60,000 nt of DNA from Antedon mediterranea (lineage: Eukaryota > Echinodermata > Crinoidea > Comatulida > Antedonidae): positions 24,084,001 to 24,144,000 of the forward strand of contig NC_092674.1 in NCBI RefSeq assembly GCF_964355755.1, read 5' to 3'. Positions 34,113-45,330 of this stretch are shown here, one piece after another. The number at the start of each line of letters is the position of its first letter. Position 1 is the stretch's first letter. A program made the position numbers and the translations under genes. The notes beneath the pieces were generated by a model. It did no database searches. It saw nothing but the letters and a program-made list of their open reading frames with translations, and was not told the origin of the DNA.

Positions 34113-37100
34113 GTATGTATTTATGTTTGACAATAGTTAAGATAAAACTGTATATAAAGTGATAAACTCCGTCTAAACTATCAACTAGTTTGACAAAAAA
34201 TATGATGATGATGTGATATGCCCAAATATAGTAGTGATATGATACATCATGTCCATATATGGACAAATCACACTATTTTTGTCAAACTATTTTGATAGTG
34301 TAAACAGAGCTTTAGTTTACCAACTAATTACCATCAACAAGTTAATTTTGAATTCAACATCCAAAAAACTTGAAATCGTAAACTTACAGATCATGTCATT
34401 ACTGTATATGCAAACAGTTGCCTTAAGATGGAAGATGTATGAACAGAGTTTTTTATGTTGGTATATAGGCTAATACATGTGAACGTTATAGAAAAATCAT
34501 ACTATCTAGCTCATATTCGGAACATGATCTCATAATCGCGTCGAGCATAACTCATCAGCAAATGTTCCGTATTTTTAGTTGTATGAAAAAATGTCTCTGG
34601 CGGGATTCGAACCTGCGACCCTTAACATATTTTGATTACCTATTCACAGGAAACATTTTAGAATTTTGTGCGAGTCGTCCATACAGTACTCCAGGACGGC
34701 AAGCAGCAGTTCAATGAATGATTCTCAGTCAGTGTCATCAATGGGCAGCTCTGCAAACTATGCATCAGGTAGGTACTGTACTCTACACTAAGGGTTGCGG
34801 GATGATTTGGCAATTCCATGACTCAATTCCATGACTCAATTCCATACTCATTGTATAAACCTTGTGGCGTCAGTTTATTTATATATAAATATATATTTTT
34901 TCTTTATATTTATAATAATGTAGACACTTTTTTTTTTTGTACCCTGTATTCTTTTTTCCGAAATAAAAGGTGAAATGAAAATAACAGCTCTCTTTCGATT
35001 AGAAACGATTTCCTTATAAGGTATTGTTCTCTAAATAACATTTTTTCTTACAGTTTCTCCCAGAAGCATCGCTTCCTCCTCATCAATGACAAGTAGTAGG
35101 ATAACAGCTCAACGGTAAGTTACCATGGATACCAAGTAACACTTTCCTAAACCTAAGATTTCACTTTCTGAACAGTTTTGTCATTATTAATAACCACAGT
35201 AGAATAATTTTATATGAATCACCTTTTGGACTAAACAATGTTTCCCTTTAAACCACTGTCTACACTATCAAACTTTATGTGTGATATGCCCAAATATGGT
35301 AGTGATATGCCCAAATATGGTAGTGATATGCCCAAATATGGTAGTGATATGCCCAAATATAGTATTGATATGACATCATGTCATATATGGGCACATCACA
35401 TTTTTTTGTCACATAAAGTTTGATAGTGTAGACAAAGCTTAATAGGTGTTGGCTGTAGTGTTAAAACATACATTGCCCCTCATTCATTTTAGCCTTCATA
35501 ATAGGGTAGTGTGTCTACTGTCTATTTGGTAGTAACTAATAGTTTTTATATAACACCTAAATAAATTCCTGTCATTTGATTGGACAATTGTGGGTCACAT
35601 GGCGTGCAATAGTATGCACTATTGAAAGGGTCGTTCGATAGTACTTTTTTTTGTGAATGGTTTTTTTGTGAATGATGAAAGGTTACATACAGATACAGAT
35701 CTTTTATTGTCATTCAAACCAAAATTCAAAATTTCACCTCATGCCATTATTTGTGCCATTACACTCATTATTAACATTCAATGCCTGTATAATATAGAAG
35801 TATATAAACAATTTGTTGTTACCAAATTGCTGTTCCAAACAAATTACATAAAAAACCTCAGTTCTAATGTGAGTCTGGATTATTATTACTTCAATGTTTT
35901 GTTTCCCTTCTAGAATTGAGAATGTACAACAAATAAGAATACCAAAGATTGCTGGTCTTGGCTTGAGTATTGGGGGTGGAATGCACCAAATGGATGGACC
36001 AACCATTTACATTGACCATGTCATCGCTGGAGGAGATGCACATAAGGTATATTATAATTGACTCTCCCAATGTAATACAAAATAAACCTATCCAATAGCA
36101 AAGATAAAATAACAGGCACGGGTTTAGGGAGGGGATAAACAGACTTCAGCCTTACCGGCCTCCACCCAAAAGTTTTACCTTTTTAGTGTCATTTCCGGCT
36201 AACTATTTATCATGAATTCCATGTGCAAGAGGACCATTTTCAATGATCTAAGGGGTCATTTAACTAAATTCGCTTTGACACAGTCCTGTTCATTTCAATA
36301 TTTTAATGCCCTGTGCCCCTATTTCAAAATCCTTGATCCTCCCCCTGACTAAAGCTCTTTCTACACTATCAAACTAGTGATGTGCCTAAATATGGTAGTG
36401 ATATGCTCAAATATGGTAGTGTTATGACGTCATTATGTCCATATATGGGCATGTCATTAACTTAATATAAAATATGTACTATACATACTTTATTTGTTTT
36501 TTCAGGATGGTAGGCTTAGGGTTGGTGATCAGCTGGTGGCTATCGATGGTCAGTCTTTGATTGGACTCAAGCAAGAGGATGTCAAAGCTTTGATGACAAG
36601 GATCAAATTGAGGTAGGCTTATTAAGCTCTATGTGACAAAATTGAGGTAGGCTTATTAAAGCTCTATGTGACAAAAATGTGATAATATAAACACAATGAT
36701 GTCATATCACTACCATTTTTTGGCACATCACACCTTTTTTTGTCACTGTCAGCCATGGTCATTCCCAAAATTTGTTAATATTAATAAAAATAAATATTAT
36801 TTCTTTCTGCTTTCAGGACGGATAAGCCATCAACAACAATAGGTTTTATTTGTTCATCTCAAAACACTTCATCGCAAAGCCCCATGCCTAGTTCTCATCC
36901 TACGAACCCCTCATCTAACCGTACCCCTTCGTCCCACCTTGATACCTCTTATTCTCACACTCAATCAAACCGTTCCAGTCCTCACAATAGACAGGGTTAT
37001 AACTCGTCTCCGAATCATCCTCACCCGTCCGAGTTAATAGCTCAAATGCAAGCAGCACAGGTCAATCACATCACCCCTAGTCCACATCTTACGTCCATGA

Positions 37101-40100
37101 AAAGGTCACCTTTACATACTGACCCTTCTATGACCACACCACAGCCGAGAAACTCTCCAAATCAAGATTTACCATTACATAGTACTGATGCTGCACAGGG
37201 ATATGGTTCAGAGAACACACCAGCCCATTATAGAAATGGGGGTGTTCAACATCAAACTCCTATGTCTGCATTGCCCTCGCACATGCAAGGACTTCATGCT
37301 CAACCCAAGATGTCTTCAACGCCACAAGCTGACCAATCAACTGGTGAGTTTTATCTTGCTTTATATTCAACATCACACACATTTTGATATTAATAAATTG
37401 ATACATTTACTAATATATGTTGTTTGAAGATCAGAACGCTGTGGACTTCAACAACAACATTCTTCTCCCATTGTGTCACTGGCAGCCAATTACGGCGCCA
37501 TTACCTCTGTCCACGACAATGGCTCAGTGTGTGAACTAGTACACCGGGGTAACCCCTCTACATATCTCGAAAGATGTACTAGGTTCTTTAAAGTGCACAC
37601 GAGCAATATGTGTTCACTGGACCTACGGTTTATAGTCCTTATCCGAGAAGATTTGTTCTACCGCCAGAACCATGGCAGAGCCTCAAACCCTTGCCAATGT
37701 TGTGACTATTGATTACGGTTCTACTGCCCGGCCTCCCATCTCAAATGAACAATTTTAGGTTGCTGAGAGTGTATATATATTTTTCTTAACCTAAAATATT
37801 CAACCAGTATTATACACAGGACCATATTTTGCTGAACAAATTTCCAATCTCTGCTTTCAGTATAGTTATGACACACCATGTATGCCAAAAAACCTTCCTC
37901 TTTAGAACTATTAAGCTAAAAATCGTCATCTAAAACCCAGACTACAATGTAACATAATTTTAAAAAATATGTCATTTTGGATGTTATCATATGAATGACC
38001 TGAAGTTAATGTGTTTTTTTGTTTTGTTAAATAATCTATTCAGCGTCACCTAGTGGTGCACAACTACCTCACACGCTGGCCATAACAGGTGACCCTTCCC
38101 CCGTTGGGCCTAATGGACGTCATCACCTGGGGTCATCAACTTTATCTAGTCATCATACATCGCAGTCAACCAGCGGATTAGGATCTGGCTCCAGTCGTAT
38201 GTCTCGTGATCGACGTTTGTCACTTGACCCTCAAGTCCGTCTGAGAATAGACAAATTAGAAGTGGTAAGTTCAAGTTCTAATTAATTAGTTGAAAAATAT
38301 TATCAATAAGTAGAGGGTACAATTAATTAAGGACTCCAATTGGAAACCACTCACTGGGTGAATTAAATGGCTAAAATTTGTCTTTAGAAAGAAAAACCTC
38401 ATTTCCTAAAAGTGGCCTTTAATTGAAGAGATTATTGAGCTTTGGCACAAGCATGTATTTCCCAACATGCAACGCACAAGCGCCACCCACTTTGTAAAGA
38501 AATCGATCCCATCAAAGCGATTACAAAAAACTTTGGTGACGTGCATAGAGAAACATGGGTGAATCATTAAATTTCTGAAAAATAATTAAGAAAACAAATG
38601 GTAAATTTAAAGTTATGTATAATTAAGCCAAACAATAAGAATTGTTTATTGTACTATGCTATTTATCACCCAATATGCAAGTTTAAACATGCCTAGCTAG
38701 GCTCAAGGCATTCCATTATTTGTTTTATTCGAGCGGCGTATGCTGCGTGTTCATTCTACACTTCCTGTTGAAGTGAAATCAAAACGAACAAGTTTGTTAA
38801 TGCAACTGTTCGCTGAACTACGTTGTTATGCAAATGAGTAGAATGTTGATGTCATCCGTTAAAGTTTACACTGCGAAATCTCACTAATATATTTATCTGA
38901 AACCCTATTGAAAAAATTACTCTGAAAATATTATATTCCTATAGGCTTTACAGTATTTGGGTCTACATCCTGATGAAACTCAAAAGGCAGAGTTGAGAAG
39001 ACGTCTTACTATTGATCCTAATGGAATGGTACCTTACGGAGGTAAGAAATACTGTGCACCTTATTAGACTAGCTTAAATTAATTAATAATAAAGATGCAT
39101 TGTCCCCCAAATACATGAAAAATTAACATTAATAAAATTAGACTTAGTATAAACCATTTTGCAGTTTTAATAAAGTTAATCATGTCTGTAGAAAAAAAAA
39201 ACAGGAACAAAAAATTAATTTTCACAAAAATAAAATAAATGGTTAAACTCAACCAAAAACCAATTGGCTGGCAGCCGATTGGACTGTTTTTGCTTTAAAT
39301 TATAGTTTTTCAGGTAAATTGGTCAAAGTGAATAACTGTTGTGGTGACTTTAAAATGGCATATTAAAAAAAAATTCATGGGATAACATAAAATAAGATGA
39401 TGATGATATAGTTAAGAAAAAAAAGTTTAACAAGCGAAACCCAAATCGAAACATAATGATATTTTTTGGTGGTCAAAATTAGATTTTGTGCGGACTGCAA
39501 GGGAAGTGTTCCGTGTCCAGTTAGATGATCATGGTATATCGACGGGTTCTTTGATGTTTGCTGCTCATGATGTCACAGATTTTGCAGAGCCTCCACCGTT
39601 TAATTCACAGGTAAGCATAGTCTTCACCTACTTGTGTTCACACTGTAAACTCTTATGTTCTGTAGCATTGTATAGGTTTAGCTCTGTCTGCACTATCAAA
39701 CTTTATGTGACAACAAAATATGATGTGCCCATATATGGACACAATGATGTCATATCACTACCATACTTTGGCATATCACTACCATATTTGGGCACATCAC
39801 ACTTTTTTGTCAAACTAATTTGTGTAAACAGAGCCTTATAAAATATAAACAGCAGAGGAATTTATGCAATCAATCAGTTTTTACTATTCATTGTCACAAT
39901 ATTTCATGTTGTCTATTTTTTAGGTGCCTCAAATTTCCTTGCCGACAGTTCATGAAAACCCAGAGCAGATAAAAATGGAAAGAGACGAAGCCTTGTTAGA
40001 GGTGGAGAGACTTAAGGTAAAATAAGTCTAATTGCTAAAAATATTGAAAATAATATTTAGGCTTATGAATGGTAGTTAATAAAAAAAATGGCTTCAGTTT

Positions 40101-43100
40101 TGATCAGATAATCAAGTTATCATTGAATAAAGTTAATGTGATGAATTTCACCACTGCTGTTGTTATAATCATCATGCCAGACCCCAGTGGCCGTATTGAC
40201 CAATCACACTTAAGTGAGATATTTCCCTTTAAAAAGTATTTCACTTAACTCAATAAATATTTAACTATATTTATATTTGAAAACAATAAGATGAGGAAAT
40301 CTGTGAAAAAGTCGACCCAACCTAGATTTGAAATCGGAACATTATATATACATTGTATTCACTTAGATTTTATTAATTTTAAGTGTTTCCCTTAGCCTAA
40401 GTGAGAATGGTGAATACAGTCACTGTATTCAAGAATATAGTATATAGAATCTTATGGATTTCTAGTTAATTTAAAACAAAAATAATGTAATTTGTAGAAT
40501 AGAATTGCACAAGTTAAAAGTGTATTTATTTTCATTTTAGGAACTACTATTGGAAAAAGAATCCTCTTGCAATATTGCAGAAGAAGAATTGTTACGGATA
40601 AGAAGGGTAAGTTTACTCTTAAATTAGATTATAAAATGGTCCTCAAGTGGTTGCCCAATCACAAAATATAATCTGTTATTGTATTTGTGGCACTTTGGTC
40701 ATATTTAATAAATGATGATTCATCGGTAATTTTATGCATACATAAAATCCAGGGAACTTAAATTCAATGTACAAAAAACAAACGTTCTATTTTATTCTGA
40801 TTCATTGATATTAACAAGACTAGTACATTTTCCAATGCACCATAATAATATTATTTTATTTTTGTTGTATTTCCTTACACTTAACATAGTTTTAAGTTTG
40901 ATAATCTTTGTCTCCCAGATATCTTTTAGACCCCGTTTGAAACAAGGTTTTATCTTAACACCTTGATATCTGGTTTTTGCTTAGTTCATATCTTGCTGTT
41001 TGTTATTTGTACATTTTATGACAGATTAAAGAATAAAATATTTGAATTGCAGGAGGCTCAAGGTGCAATACATGAGAGTAGGGCTCTTAAAAGTCGTGTG
41101 CATCTCGCAGAAGCAGCTCAAAAAGAAGCTAGGAACATGGAGATTGATTATGAAGAGGTTGTAGGGCTCCTGGAAAAAGAAATAGCTGAACTTAGAAAGC
41201 AGGTAAAACCAAACAAGACGTCATCATTATCTACAGTGGTAAATATAATCAAATTTTCTTTTTTAAATTTGTTTTATTAGTATGCTATTCAACTTTAATA
41301 TAGTGGAGCTGTAGCTTGGTGCTTGCTTGCCTTTCAATCCCAAGGTCCAGGGTTCAATACTGACCTAGTGTCAGTGTTCAATACTGACCTAATGTCAGAG
41401 TTCAATACTGACCTAGTGTCAAAGTTGTAACTCACAAATCTTTCTACTCCACTCCCTAAGCCTTAACTGATACTTATTTTTTGAGCATGATAAACTATTA
41501 TCCATCCTGTAATTGGTTAATTTGTCCCTGTTGATGCAAAGAAAAATTTCATGCAAATTTTTTTTTTGGAATGTAGGGCACAGCAGACCCGAACTCAAGT
41601 ACCTTGCAACGCAAGCTAGCAGTGTTAACGTGTGAGCTCAGAAAGTGCCAAGTAAACAAAAAAGTCTATGAAGTGTCAACTGATAAACTTCTCAAGTTTG
41701 CAGAGGTAACATTATTTGTTTATTTATATTATTCCTATTTCACACATACTCAGTACAGTGACAGTACTATATTTTATTTTATAATACTTCATTCATTTGT
41801 CCAGATATTTTAATTCTATTAAAGAGGGCCCCTGAAAGCGGAAAACTGCATAGCTTTTCCCACATAGAATCTGTATCTATCCTGTGTGGAAACAGCCTAT
41901 CCACTCCGTATTGTGTGTAAATGGTCATAAGGAATAAATTCTATATTTTTATTAACGTCAACGTTTTTCTGTGTAAATTGGCCTTAATGCAGTACTTTAT
42001 TTCTCTCTTCTCAGTTAGTACATGAAACACTTATGGACGGGCCAAATGGACCTGGTGCAAGGTAATTAATTTTGACAATAGATTTAAAAGCAATTTTGTT
42101 TTATCATCTTTGTCATTTTGGGCTGTTTTGCCTCAGAAAATATTCCAAAATAACTATTATAATGTATGTCATATTGGCTGTTGATTGAGTTTGTAGTTCT
42201 TCATCACCAGGTTTGTCTGTTTTGTTTCACATGTATGAGAGGTTGTTTTATCAATTCACCTAATTCTAGCATGAACAACAAACCTGTCTTATTTGTAAAA
42301 ATTGTTGCAACACCAGGAAAACTTATATTAGTTATACTCAGGTCCGTAGCCACCAGCACGGTTGGTAAGGTTTCAACCTGACCACTTTTTCACAAAGGCC
42401 TTTGAAAACCCATTGGCTTTGAACAGAGATTTTCCCTTTTCTATGCGAAAACCGCACCGCTTTGTTTCTTGTGGCTACATCACTGATACTTCAACTACAT
42501 GTTGAAAGTATGTACAATTTGTCTTATATTTAGCCTCCAAATTTGTATCCAACAGGAGCAGGGGTGAGGCACCTAGGAGGGGAGAGAATGGCTATTATCC
42601 TCCAGGCTATCTGGCGCAGCATGCCCGTAATGGTCCAATCAACCTGGCTAGTGAGGCTCGCGAAACAGTCAAAGCTGTCAAAGCCCTTATGGAGTCAGAG
42701 CGTAAGTAATCCGAAACACCTATATTTTTTTTATATATAATAGGATCGGAAAAAAATTATTTAACTGAAATGAATAAATTTAATATTGAAACTACAGAAT
42801 GGCCTATTCAAAGTCTGATTATATTAAGTATATATATATATATATATATCTGATGAAGGGCTAGTGTTGCCCGAAAGCAACTGTTTTACTTATCGTTTTG
42901 ATTTAGCTTTTCGCTTTTTTTTTGTATCTCCATTGAGATCCAGCCACTGATACCCACAGCATTGTCATTTTGTCAGTAATTTTTGCCTTTGGATTTATAT
43001 ATAAATCTAATGAATGAAACAATGAAATGTTGTGGGTAAATAAAATAAGCAAAAAGTTAAATGAAAAATAAAGTAAAACATCCAGGAAAATCAGCAGAGT

Positions 43101-43867
43101 TTTCGGGCAACATCTTCCTTTTTTATGACTTTGGGGAAAATACATCTTTAAGATTTTTTTTTCTCTTTGGACCCTTTGTCCCAAAAAGGTACAAGATCGT
43201 GCATTTAAAAAACACATTCATTTTTCAGTAATTTTTCAGTCATAACATTTAAATGTTTATTTTCAGCTCTTCCATATGGATGGGAAGAAGCGTATACAGC
43301 AGATGGCATGAAGTACTACCTCAAGTAAGTATTCATGCTAGACGGGAGCAGGTTTGAAAGAAGCTTGAAGCTCTGTCTACACTGACAAAAAAAGTGTATT
43401 GGGCCCAAATATGGTAGTGATATGCCCAAATATGGTAGTGATATGCCCAAATATGGTAGTGATATGACATCATGTGCATATATGGGCACATAACATTTTT
43501 TTTTTGTCACACAAAGTTTGATAGTGTAGACAGAGCTTTAAGCTTTTTTCAAACCTGCTCCAATCCGGCTCTGGAAAATCAAATAAAACGTCAATGTTTC
43601 GTTTTCACAATGCTCCACACGGCTATGCAGTACGGTTTGATGTCTAGTCCTATGATGATGCAAGACGATACAAATAAAACTATTTATAATAATAATAATA
43701 TACATTTTATTGAACAAGTTAATAATCAGAATGGTTTTATTTTGTTATTATCTTTCAGTCATAAAACACAGATGTCCACATGGTCCCATCCTGTCTCAAA
43801 TGTAGCACATTTACAGCAAGTAGATATATCTGAATCGGAGGCTGAATTACAAGAGTCACGGACATGA
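32008..43867 (+). CDS. STXBP4: STXBP4, syntaxin-binding protein 4 (complete, 857 aa)
   Basis: Twenty-one coding exons with GT..AG borders join without a stop to 858 codons including TGA at 43865. In order the product has PDZ1 (about 36-124), PDZ2 (about 192-280), a Ser/Pro/His/Gln-rich linker, an EF-hand-like segment (about 510-575), a coiled coil (about 600-740) and a C-terminal WW domain (803-833). Mammalian STXBP4 (Synip) is about 550 residues with one PDZ, a coiled coil and a WW domain; it binds syntaxin-4, controls insulin-stimulated GLUT4 vesicle docking, and affects p63 stability. The identity rests on the PDZ / coiled-coil / WW order and domain sequence. The Met was chosen because it follows an acceptor and starts the only frame open into exon 2. 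Exon 16 could start slightly upstream of the site I used. Confidence 0.9.
33211..33360 (-). mobile_element. family A element in STXBP4 intron 3
   Basis: It runs from 'agctctgtctacattatcac' to 'agtgtagacagagcttaa', with 'gacatgatgatgtcatatca' inside and TA at both borders. Confidence 0.85.
33373..33505 (-). mobile_element. tRNA-derived SINE fragment in STXBP4 intron 3
   Basis: Read on the minus strand, 'cagtgtggtttggtggttga' resembles an A box and 'tagttcaaatcctgac' a B box, separated by about 45 bases. It is not foldable into a full tRNA. Confidence 0.5.
34170..34316 (+). mobile_element. family A element in STXBP4 intron 5
   Basis: 'ctccgtctaaactatcaact' through 'catcatgtccatatatggac' to 'gatagtgtaaacagagcttt'. 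Confidence 0.8.
34590..34635 (-). repeat. tRNA-like fragment (T arm and 3' half)
   Basis: On the minus strand 'gcaggttcgaatcccgcc' is a perfect B box with T-stem pairing, but no matching 5' half is present. It lies about 20 bp upstream of STXBP4 exon 6 and is probably a SINE remnant. Confidence 0.5.
34650..37343 (+). CDS. STXBP4: STXBP4 exons 6-10: linker, second PDZ domain, Ser/Pro-rich region
   Basis: Exons are 34650-34768, 35054-35114, 35914-36046, 36506-36612 and 36817-37343. Exons 6-7 are Ser-rich. Exons 8-9 encode IRIPKIAGLGLSIGGG, YIDHVIAGGDAHKDGRLRVG and DQLVAIDGQSLIGL, a second full PDZ with GLGL at residues 202-205. Exon 10 (527 bp) finishes the PDZ and encodes a low-complexity Ser/Pro/His/Gln stretch probably without stable fold. 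Introns 7, 8 and 9 each contain a family A element. Confidence 0.92.
35256..35440 (+). mobile_element. family A element in STXBP4 intron 7
   Basis: 'cactgtctacactatcaaac' to 'gatagtgtagacaaagctt', with four internal 21-bp units. Confidence 0.85.
36352..36460 (+). mobile_element. family A element in STXBP4 intron 8, truncated right end
   Basis: 'aaagctctttctacactatc' and two 'atatggtagtg' units, ending after 'gtccatatatgggcatgtca' without the right arm. Confidence 0.75.
36618..36750 (-). mobile_element. family A element in STXBP4 intron 9, with a small duplication
   Basis: It contains 'aatgatgtcatatcactacc' and 'tttttttgtcac'. A stretch 'ttgaggtaggcttattaaag' at its left is a duplicate of the exon 9 donor region, so a second 'gaggtagg' string lies inside the intron. 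Confidence 0.65.
37470..37745 (-). mobile_element. SINE copy in STXBP4 intron 10
   Basis: Read on the minus strand it contains 'aacattggcaagggtttgag', 'aatcttctcggataagga', 'actttaaagaaccta' and 'gggttaccccggtgta', the same series as the SINE at 1541-1815. The tRNA-like head is at its right end. Confidence 0.8.
38044..39610 (+). CDS. STXBP4: STXBP4 exons 11-13: linker end and EF-hand-like segment
   Basis: Exons are 38044-38264, 38945-39041 and 39483-39610. After more Ser/Gly/His-rich linker the sequence becomes helical and charged: RLRIDKLEVALQYLGLHPDE, then RRRLTIDPNGMVPYGDFVR. The spacing of an amphipathic helix, a DPNG turn and a second helix with 'GDF' resembles an EF hand, though the loop lacks the standard set of acidic calcium ligands. 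Intron 13 contains a reversed family A element. Confidence 0.88.
39680..39836 (-). mobile_element. family A element in STXBP4 intron 13
   Basis: 'agctctgtctgcactatcaa' to 'gtgtaaacagagcctta', with 'gacacaatgatgtcatatca' in the middle. Confidence 0.82.
39924..42061 (+). CDS. STXBP4: STXBP4 exons 14-18: coiled coil
   Basis: Exons are 39924-40016, 40541-40606, 41053-41202, 41577-41705 and 42015-42061, all phase 0 up to the last. They encode long heptad-rich helices such as DEALLEVERLKELLLEKES, EVVGLLEKEIAELRKQ and LQRKLAVLTCELRKCQ. The start of exon 16 is less certain: its acceptor 'gaattgcag' has a poor pyrimidine tract, and the in-frame sequence upstream (RLKNKIFELQ) is also heptad-like, but no in-phase acceptor for it was found. 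Confidence 0.82.
41300..41560 (+). mobile_element. tRNA-derived SINE-like sequence with internal triplication, STXBP4 intron 16
   Basis: 'tggagctgtagcttggtgct' and 'ccagggttcaatactgacc' resemble A and B boxes. The B-box region is then repeated, giving three tandem ~24-bp units of 'gttcaatactgacctagtgt'. The body ends near 'ttgatgcaaagaaaaattt'. Confidence 0.5.
42556..43867 (+). CDS. STXBP4: STXBP4 exons 19-21: C-terminal WW domain
   Basis: Exons are 42556-42701, 43267-43324 and 43759-43867. The WW domain reads LPYGWEEAYTADGMKYYLNH and continues to STWSHP. Trp808 and Trp830 are 22 residues apart, with the conserved Tyr-Tyr and terminal Pro. WW domains bind proline-rich ligands. The chain ends 34 residues later at ELQESRT. 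Intron 20 carries a family A element inside a larger inverted repeat. Confidence 0.93.
42835..43110. repeat. inverted-repeat element in STXBP4 intron 19
   Basis: 'gatgaagggctagtgttgcc' on the left and 'ttttcgggcaacatcttcc' on the right contain matching 'gttgcccgaaa' strings in opposite orientation, next to an (AT)n run. The boundaries are uncertain. Confidence 0.45.
43340..43560. mobile_element. nested inverted repeats: family A inside an outer palindrome, STXBP4 intron 20
   Basis: The family A copy spans about 43368-43541 and holds three 'gatatgcccaaatatggtag' units. It is bracketed by 'ggagcaggtttgaaagaagc' on the left and the near reverse complement 'cttttttcaaacctgctcc' on the right, so it landed in the middle of another foldback element. 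Confidence 0.8.
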
Positions 43868-44176
43868 TTCTAATTAAAGTCCGGTTTTAAAATTGTATTA
43901 CAAGAGTCAAGGACAAGATTCTAATTAAAGAACAGTTTTTCAACTGGTTTTAAAATTGTATTTCAAGAGTCAAGGACATGATTCTAATTAAAGACCAGTT
44001 TTTCAACTGGTTTTAAAATTGTATTACAAGAGTCAAGGACAAGATTCTAATTAAAGACCAGTTTTTTAACTGTTTTTTAAATTGTATTACAAGAATCAAG
44101 GACATGATTCTAATTAAAGACCATTTAAACAAAATGATAACAAGAATCAAAGACCTGATTCTAATTAAAGACCAGG
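43847..44176 (+). repeat. tandem repeat starting in the last STXBP4 codons and extending through the 3' UTR
   Basis: Six units of about 50-63 bp start at about 43847, 43898, 43961, 44024, 44087 and 44137. Each contains 'caagagtcaaggaca' and 'gattctaattaaag'. The first unit includes the last codons of STXBP4 and its TGA. Units 3 and 4 carry the segments 'accagtttttcaactggt' or close variants, which form a 7-bp hairpin. Confidence 0.9.
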
Positions 44177-45330
44177 ATTTTTTAAACACAGAACACTTAC
44201 ATATATAAAAAATGTATGGACGGGACAAAACATAATAATTACTATGTAAGCGGAAAAGAATTGGGCATCATGTGACCCACAACCGTCCAATCAAATGACT
44301 GAAATCCATTTAGGTGTTAATAATAATATAATGATTTTATCATCATTTTCAGTACTATAATATAAGGCAGCACAAAACAAGTAGAACACAACTTTAATTT
44401 AGAATTTTTATTTACATTTTGTTTATACTTAATAATAATTAATACGATTTTGATTTAAAAAGGAAAGAGGGTTTTATATTGTTTATTTAAAAGAATTGAT
44501 GGATTGGGCTTATTAATATTTATTTTCATAAGCTAGGCTAGTAATTTTGATGAATTTAATTCCTGTTTTACACCCAAGAAAGCAAGTGTTAACATGCACC
44601 TTTTCCTAAAGCGCTGTTTACACTATCAAATTTATGTGACAAAAAAAGTGTTGTGCCCATGGACATTATGTATACCACTACCATATTTGGGCACAATTTT
44701 GTCAAACTAATTTGATGGTGTAGACAGAGCTTTACATTAGAAATAATGTACCTATTTGAAATTCGAAATTAATTTATTTAGGGTTTTTTTTCATTTTATA
44801 CTGTACTATATTATTTGTAAATTATGATATGATTATTGATAATTTGTTTTTAATTTGCTGTGCAACATTTTTCTTCCTTCCATACCTTAATGATTCTTGC
44901 CTATTTTGATCACTCATCAATTTAAACCACTCTAAAATATAAATGAAGTATATTAGGCATATATATAACTGCGTTCCTAGGCACCAGCTATTTAATTGTA
45001 AGATCGACAAAAACTGCAGTTTTAGAGTTATTCAACATATATTTTTAAGTTTCGTTTTGAGGCCAAATATAGACAATTCTCACAATAGAGTAGGCCTAGA
45101 TTTTAAGTATTTGATAAACCTTGATCGTAATATAAAAATGAATTTAATAATTATATAATTCCCTGGTTTTAAATATTTGTTAAACCTCTATCGTAATTAT
45201 AAAACTGAATTTAATAATTATTGAATTTCAAAGACATTCCAAATCACCATAAACTCTATATTTTCTTTATTCTAACTATTGGTGAAATGTTTTTTTGTTT
45301 ACATAAATAAATTAAATTTGAAATACGTTG
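43868..45330 (+). other. STXBP4: STXBP4 3' UTR and flank, with candidate poly(A) signal
   Basis: A canonical AATAAA at 45306-45311 is a plausible 3' end, but earlier AT-rich sites could serve. The stretch contains the tandem repeat at 43847-44176 and a family A element at 44606-44734. Confidence 0.4.
44606..44734 (-). mobile_element. family A element downstream of the STXBP4 stop
   Basis: 'aaagcgctgtttacactatc' to 'ggtgtagacagagcttta', with a shortened centre. It may lie in the 3' UTR. Confidence 0.78.

Noticed and set aside
40963-41052. Signal-peptide-like start upstream of STXBP4 exon 16
   Set aside because: It is intron sequence read through into the exon; exon 15 ends in phase 0 and the only in-phase acceptor found is at 41051-41052.
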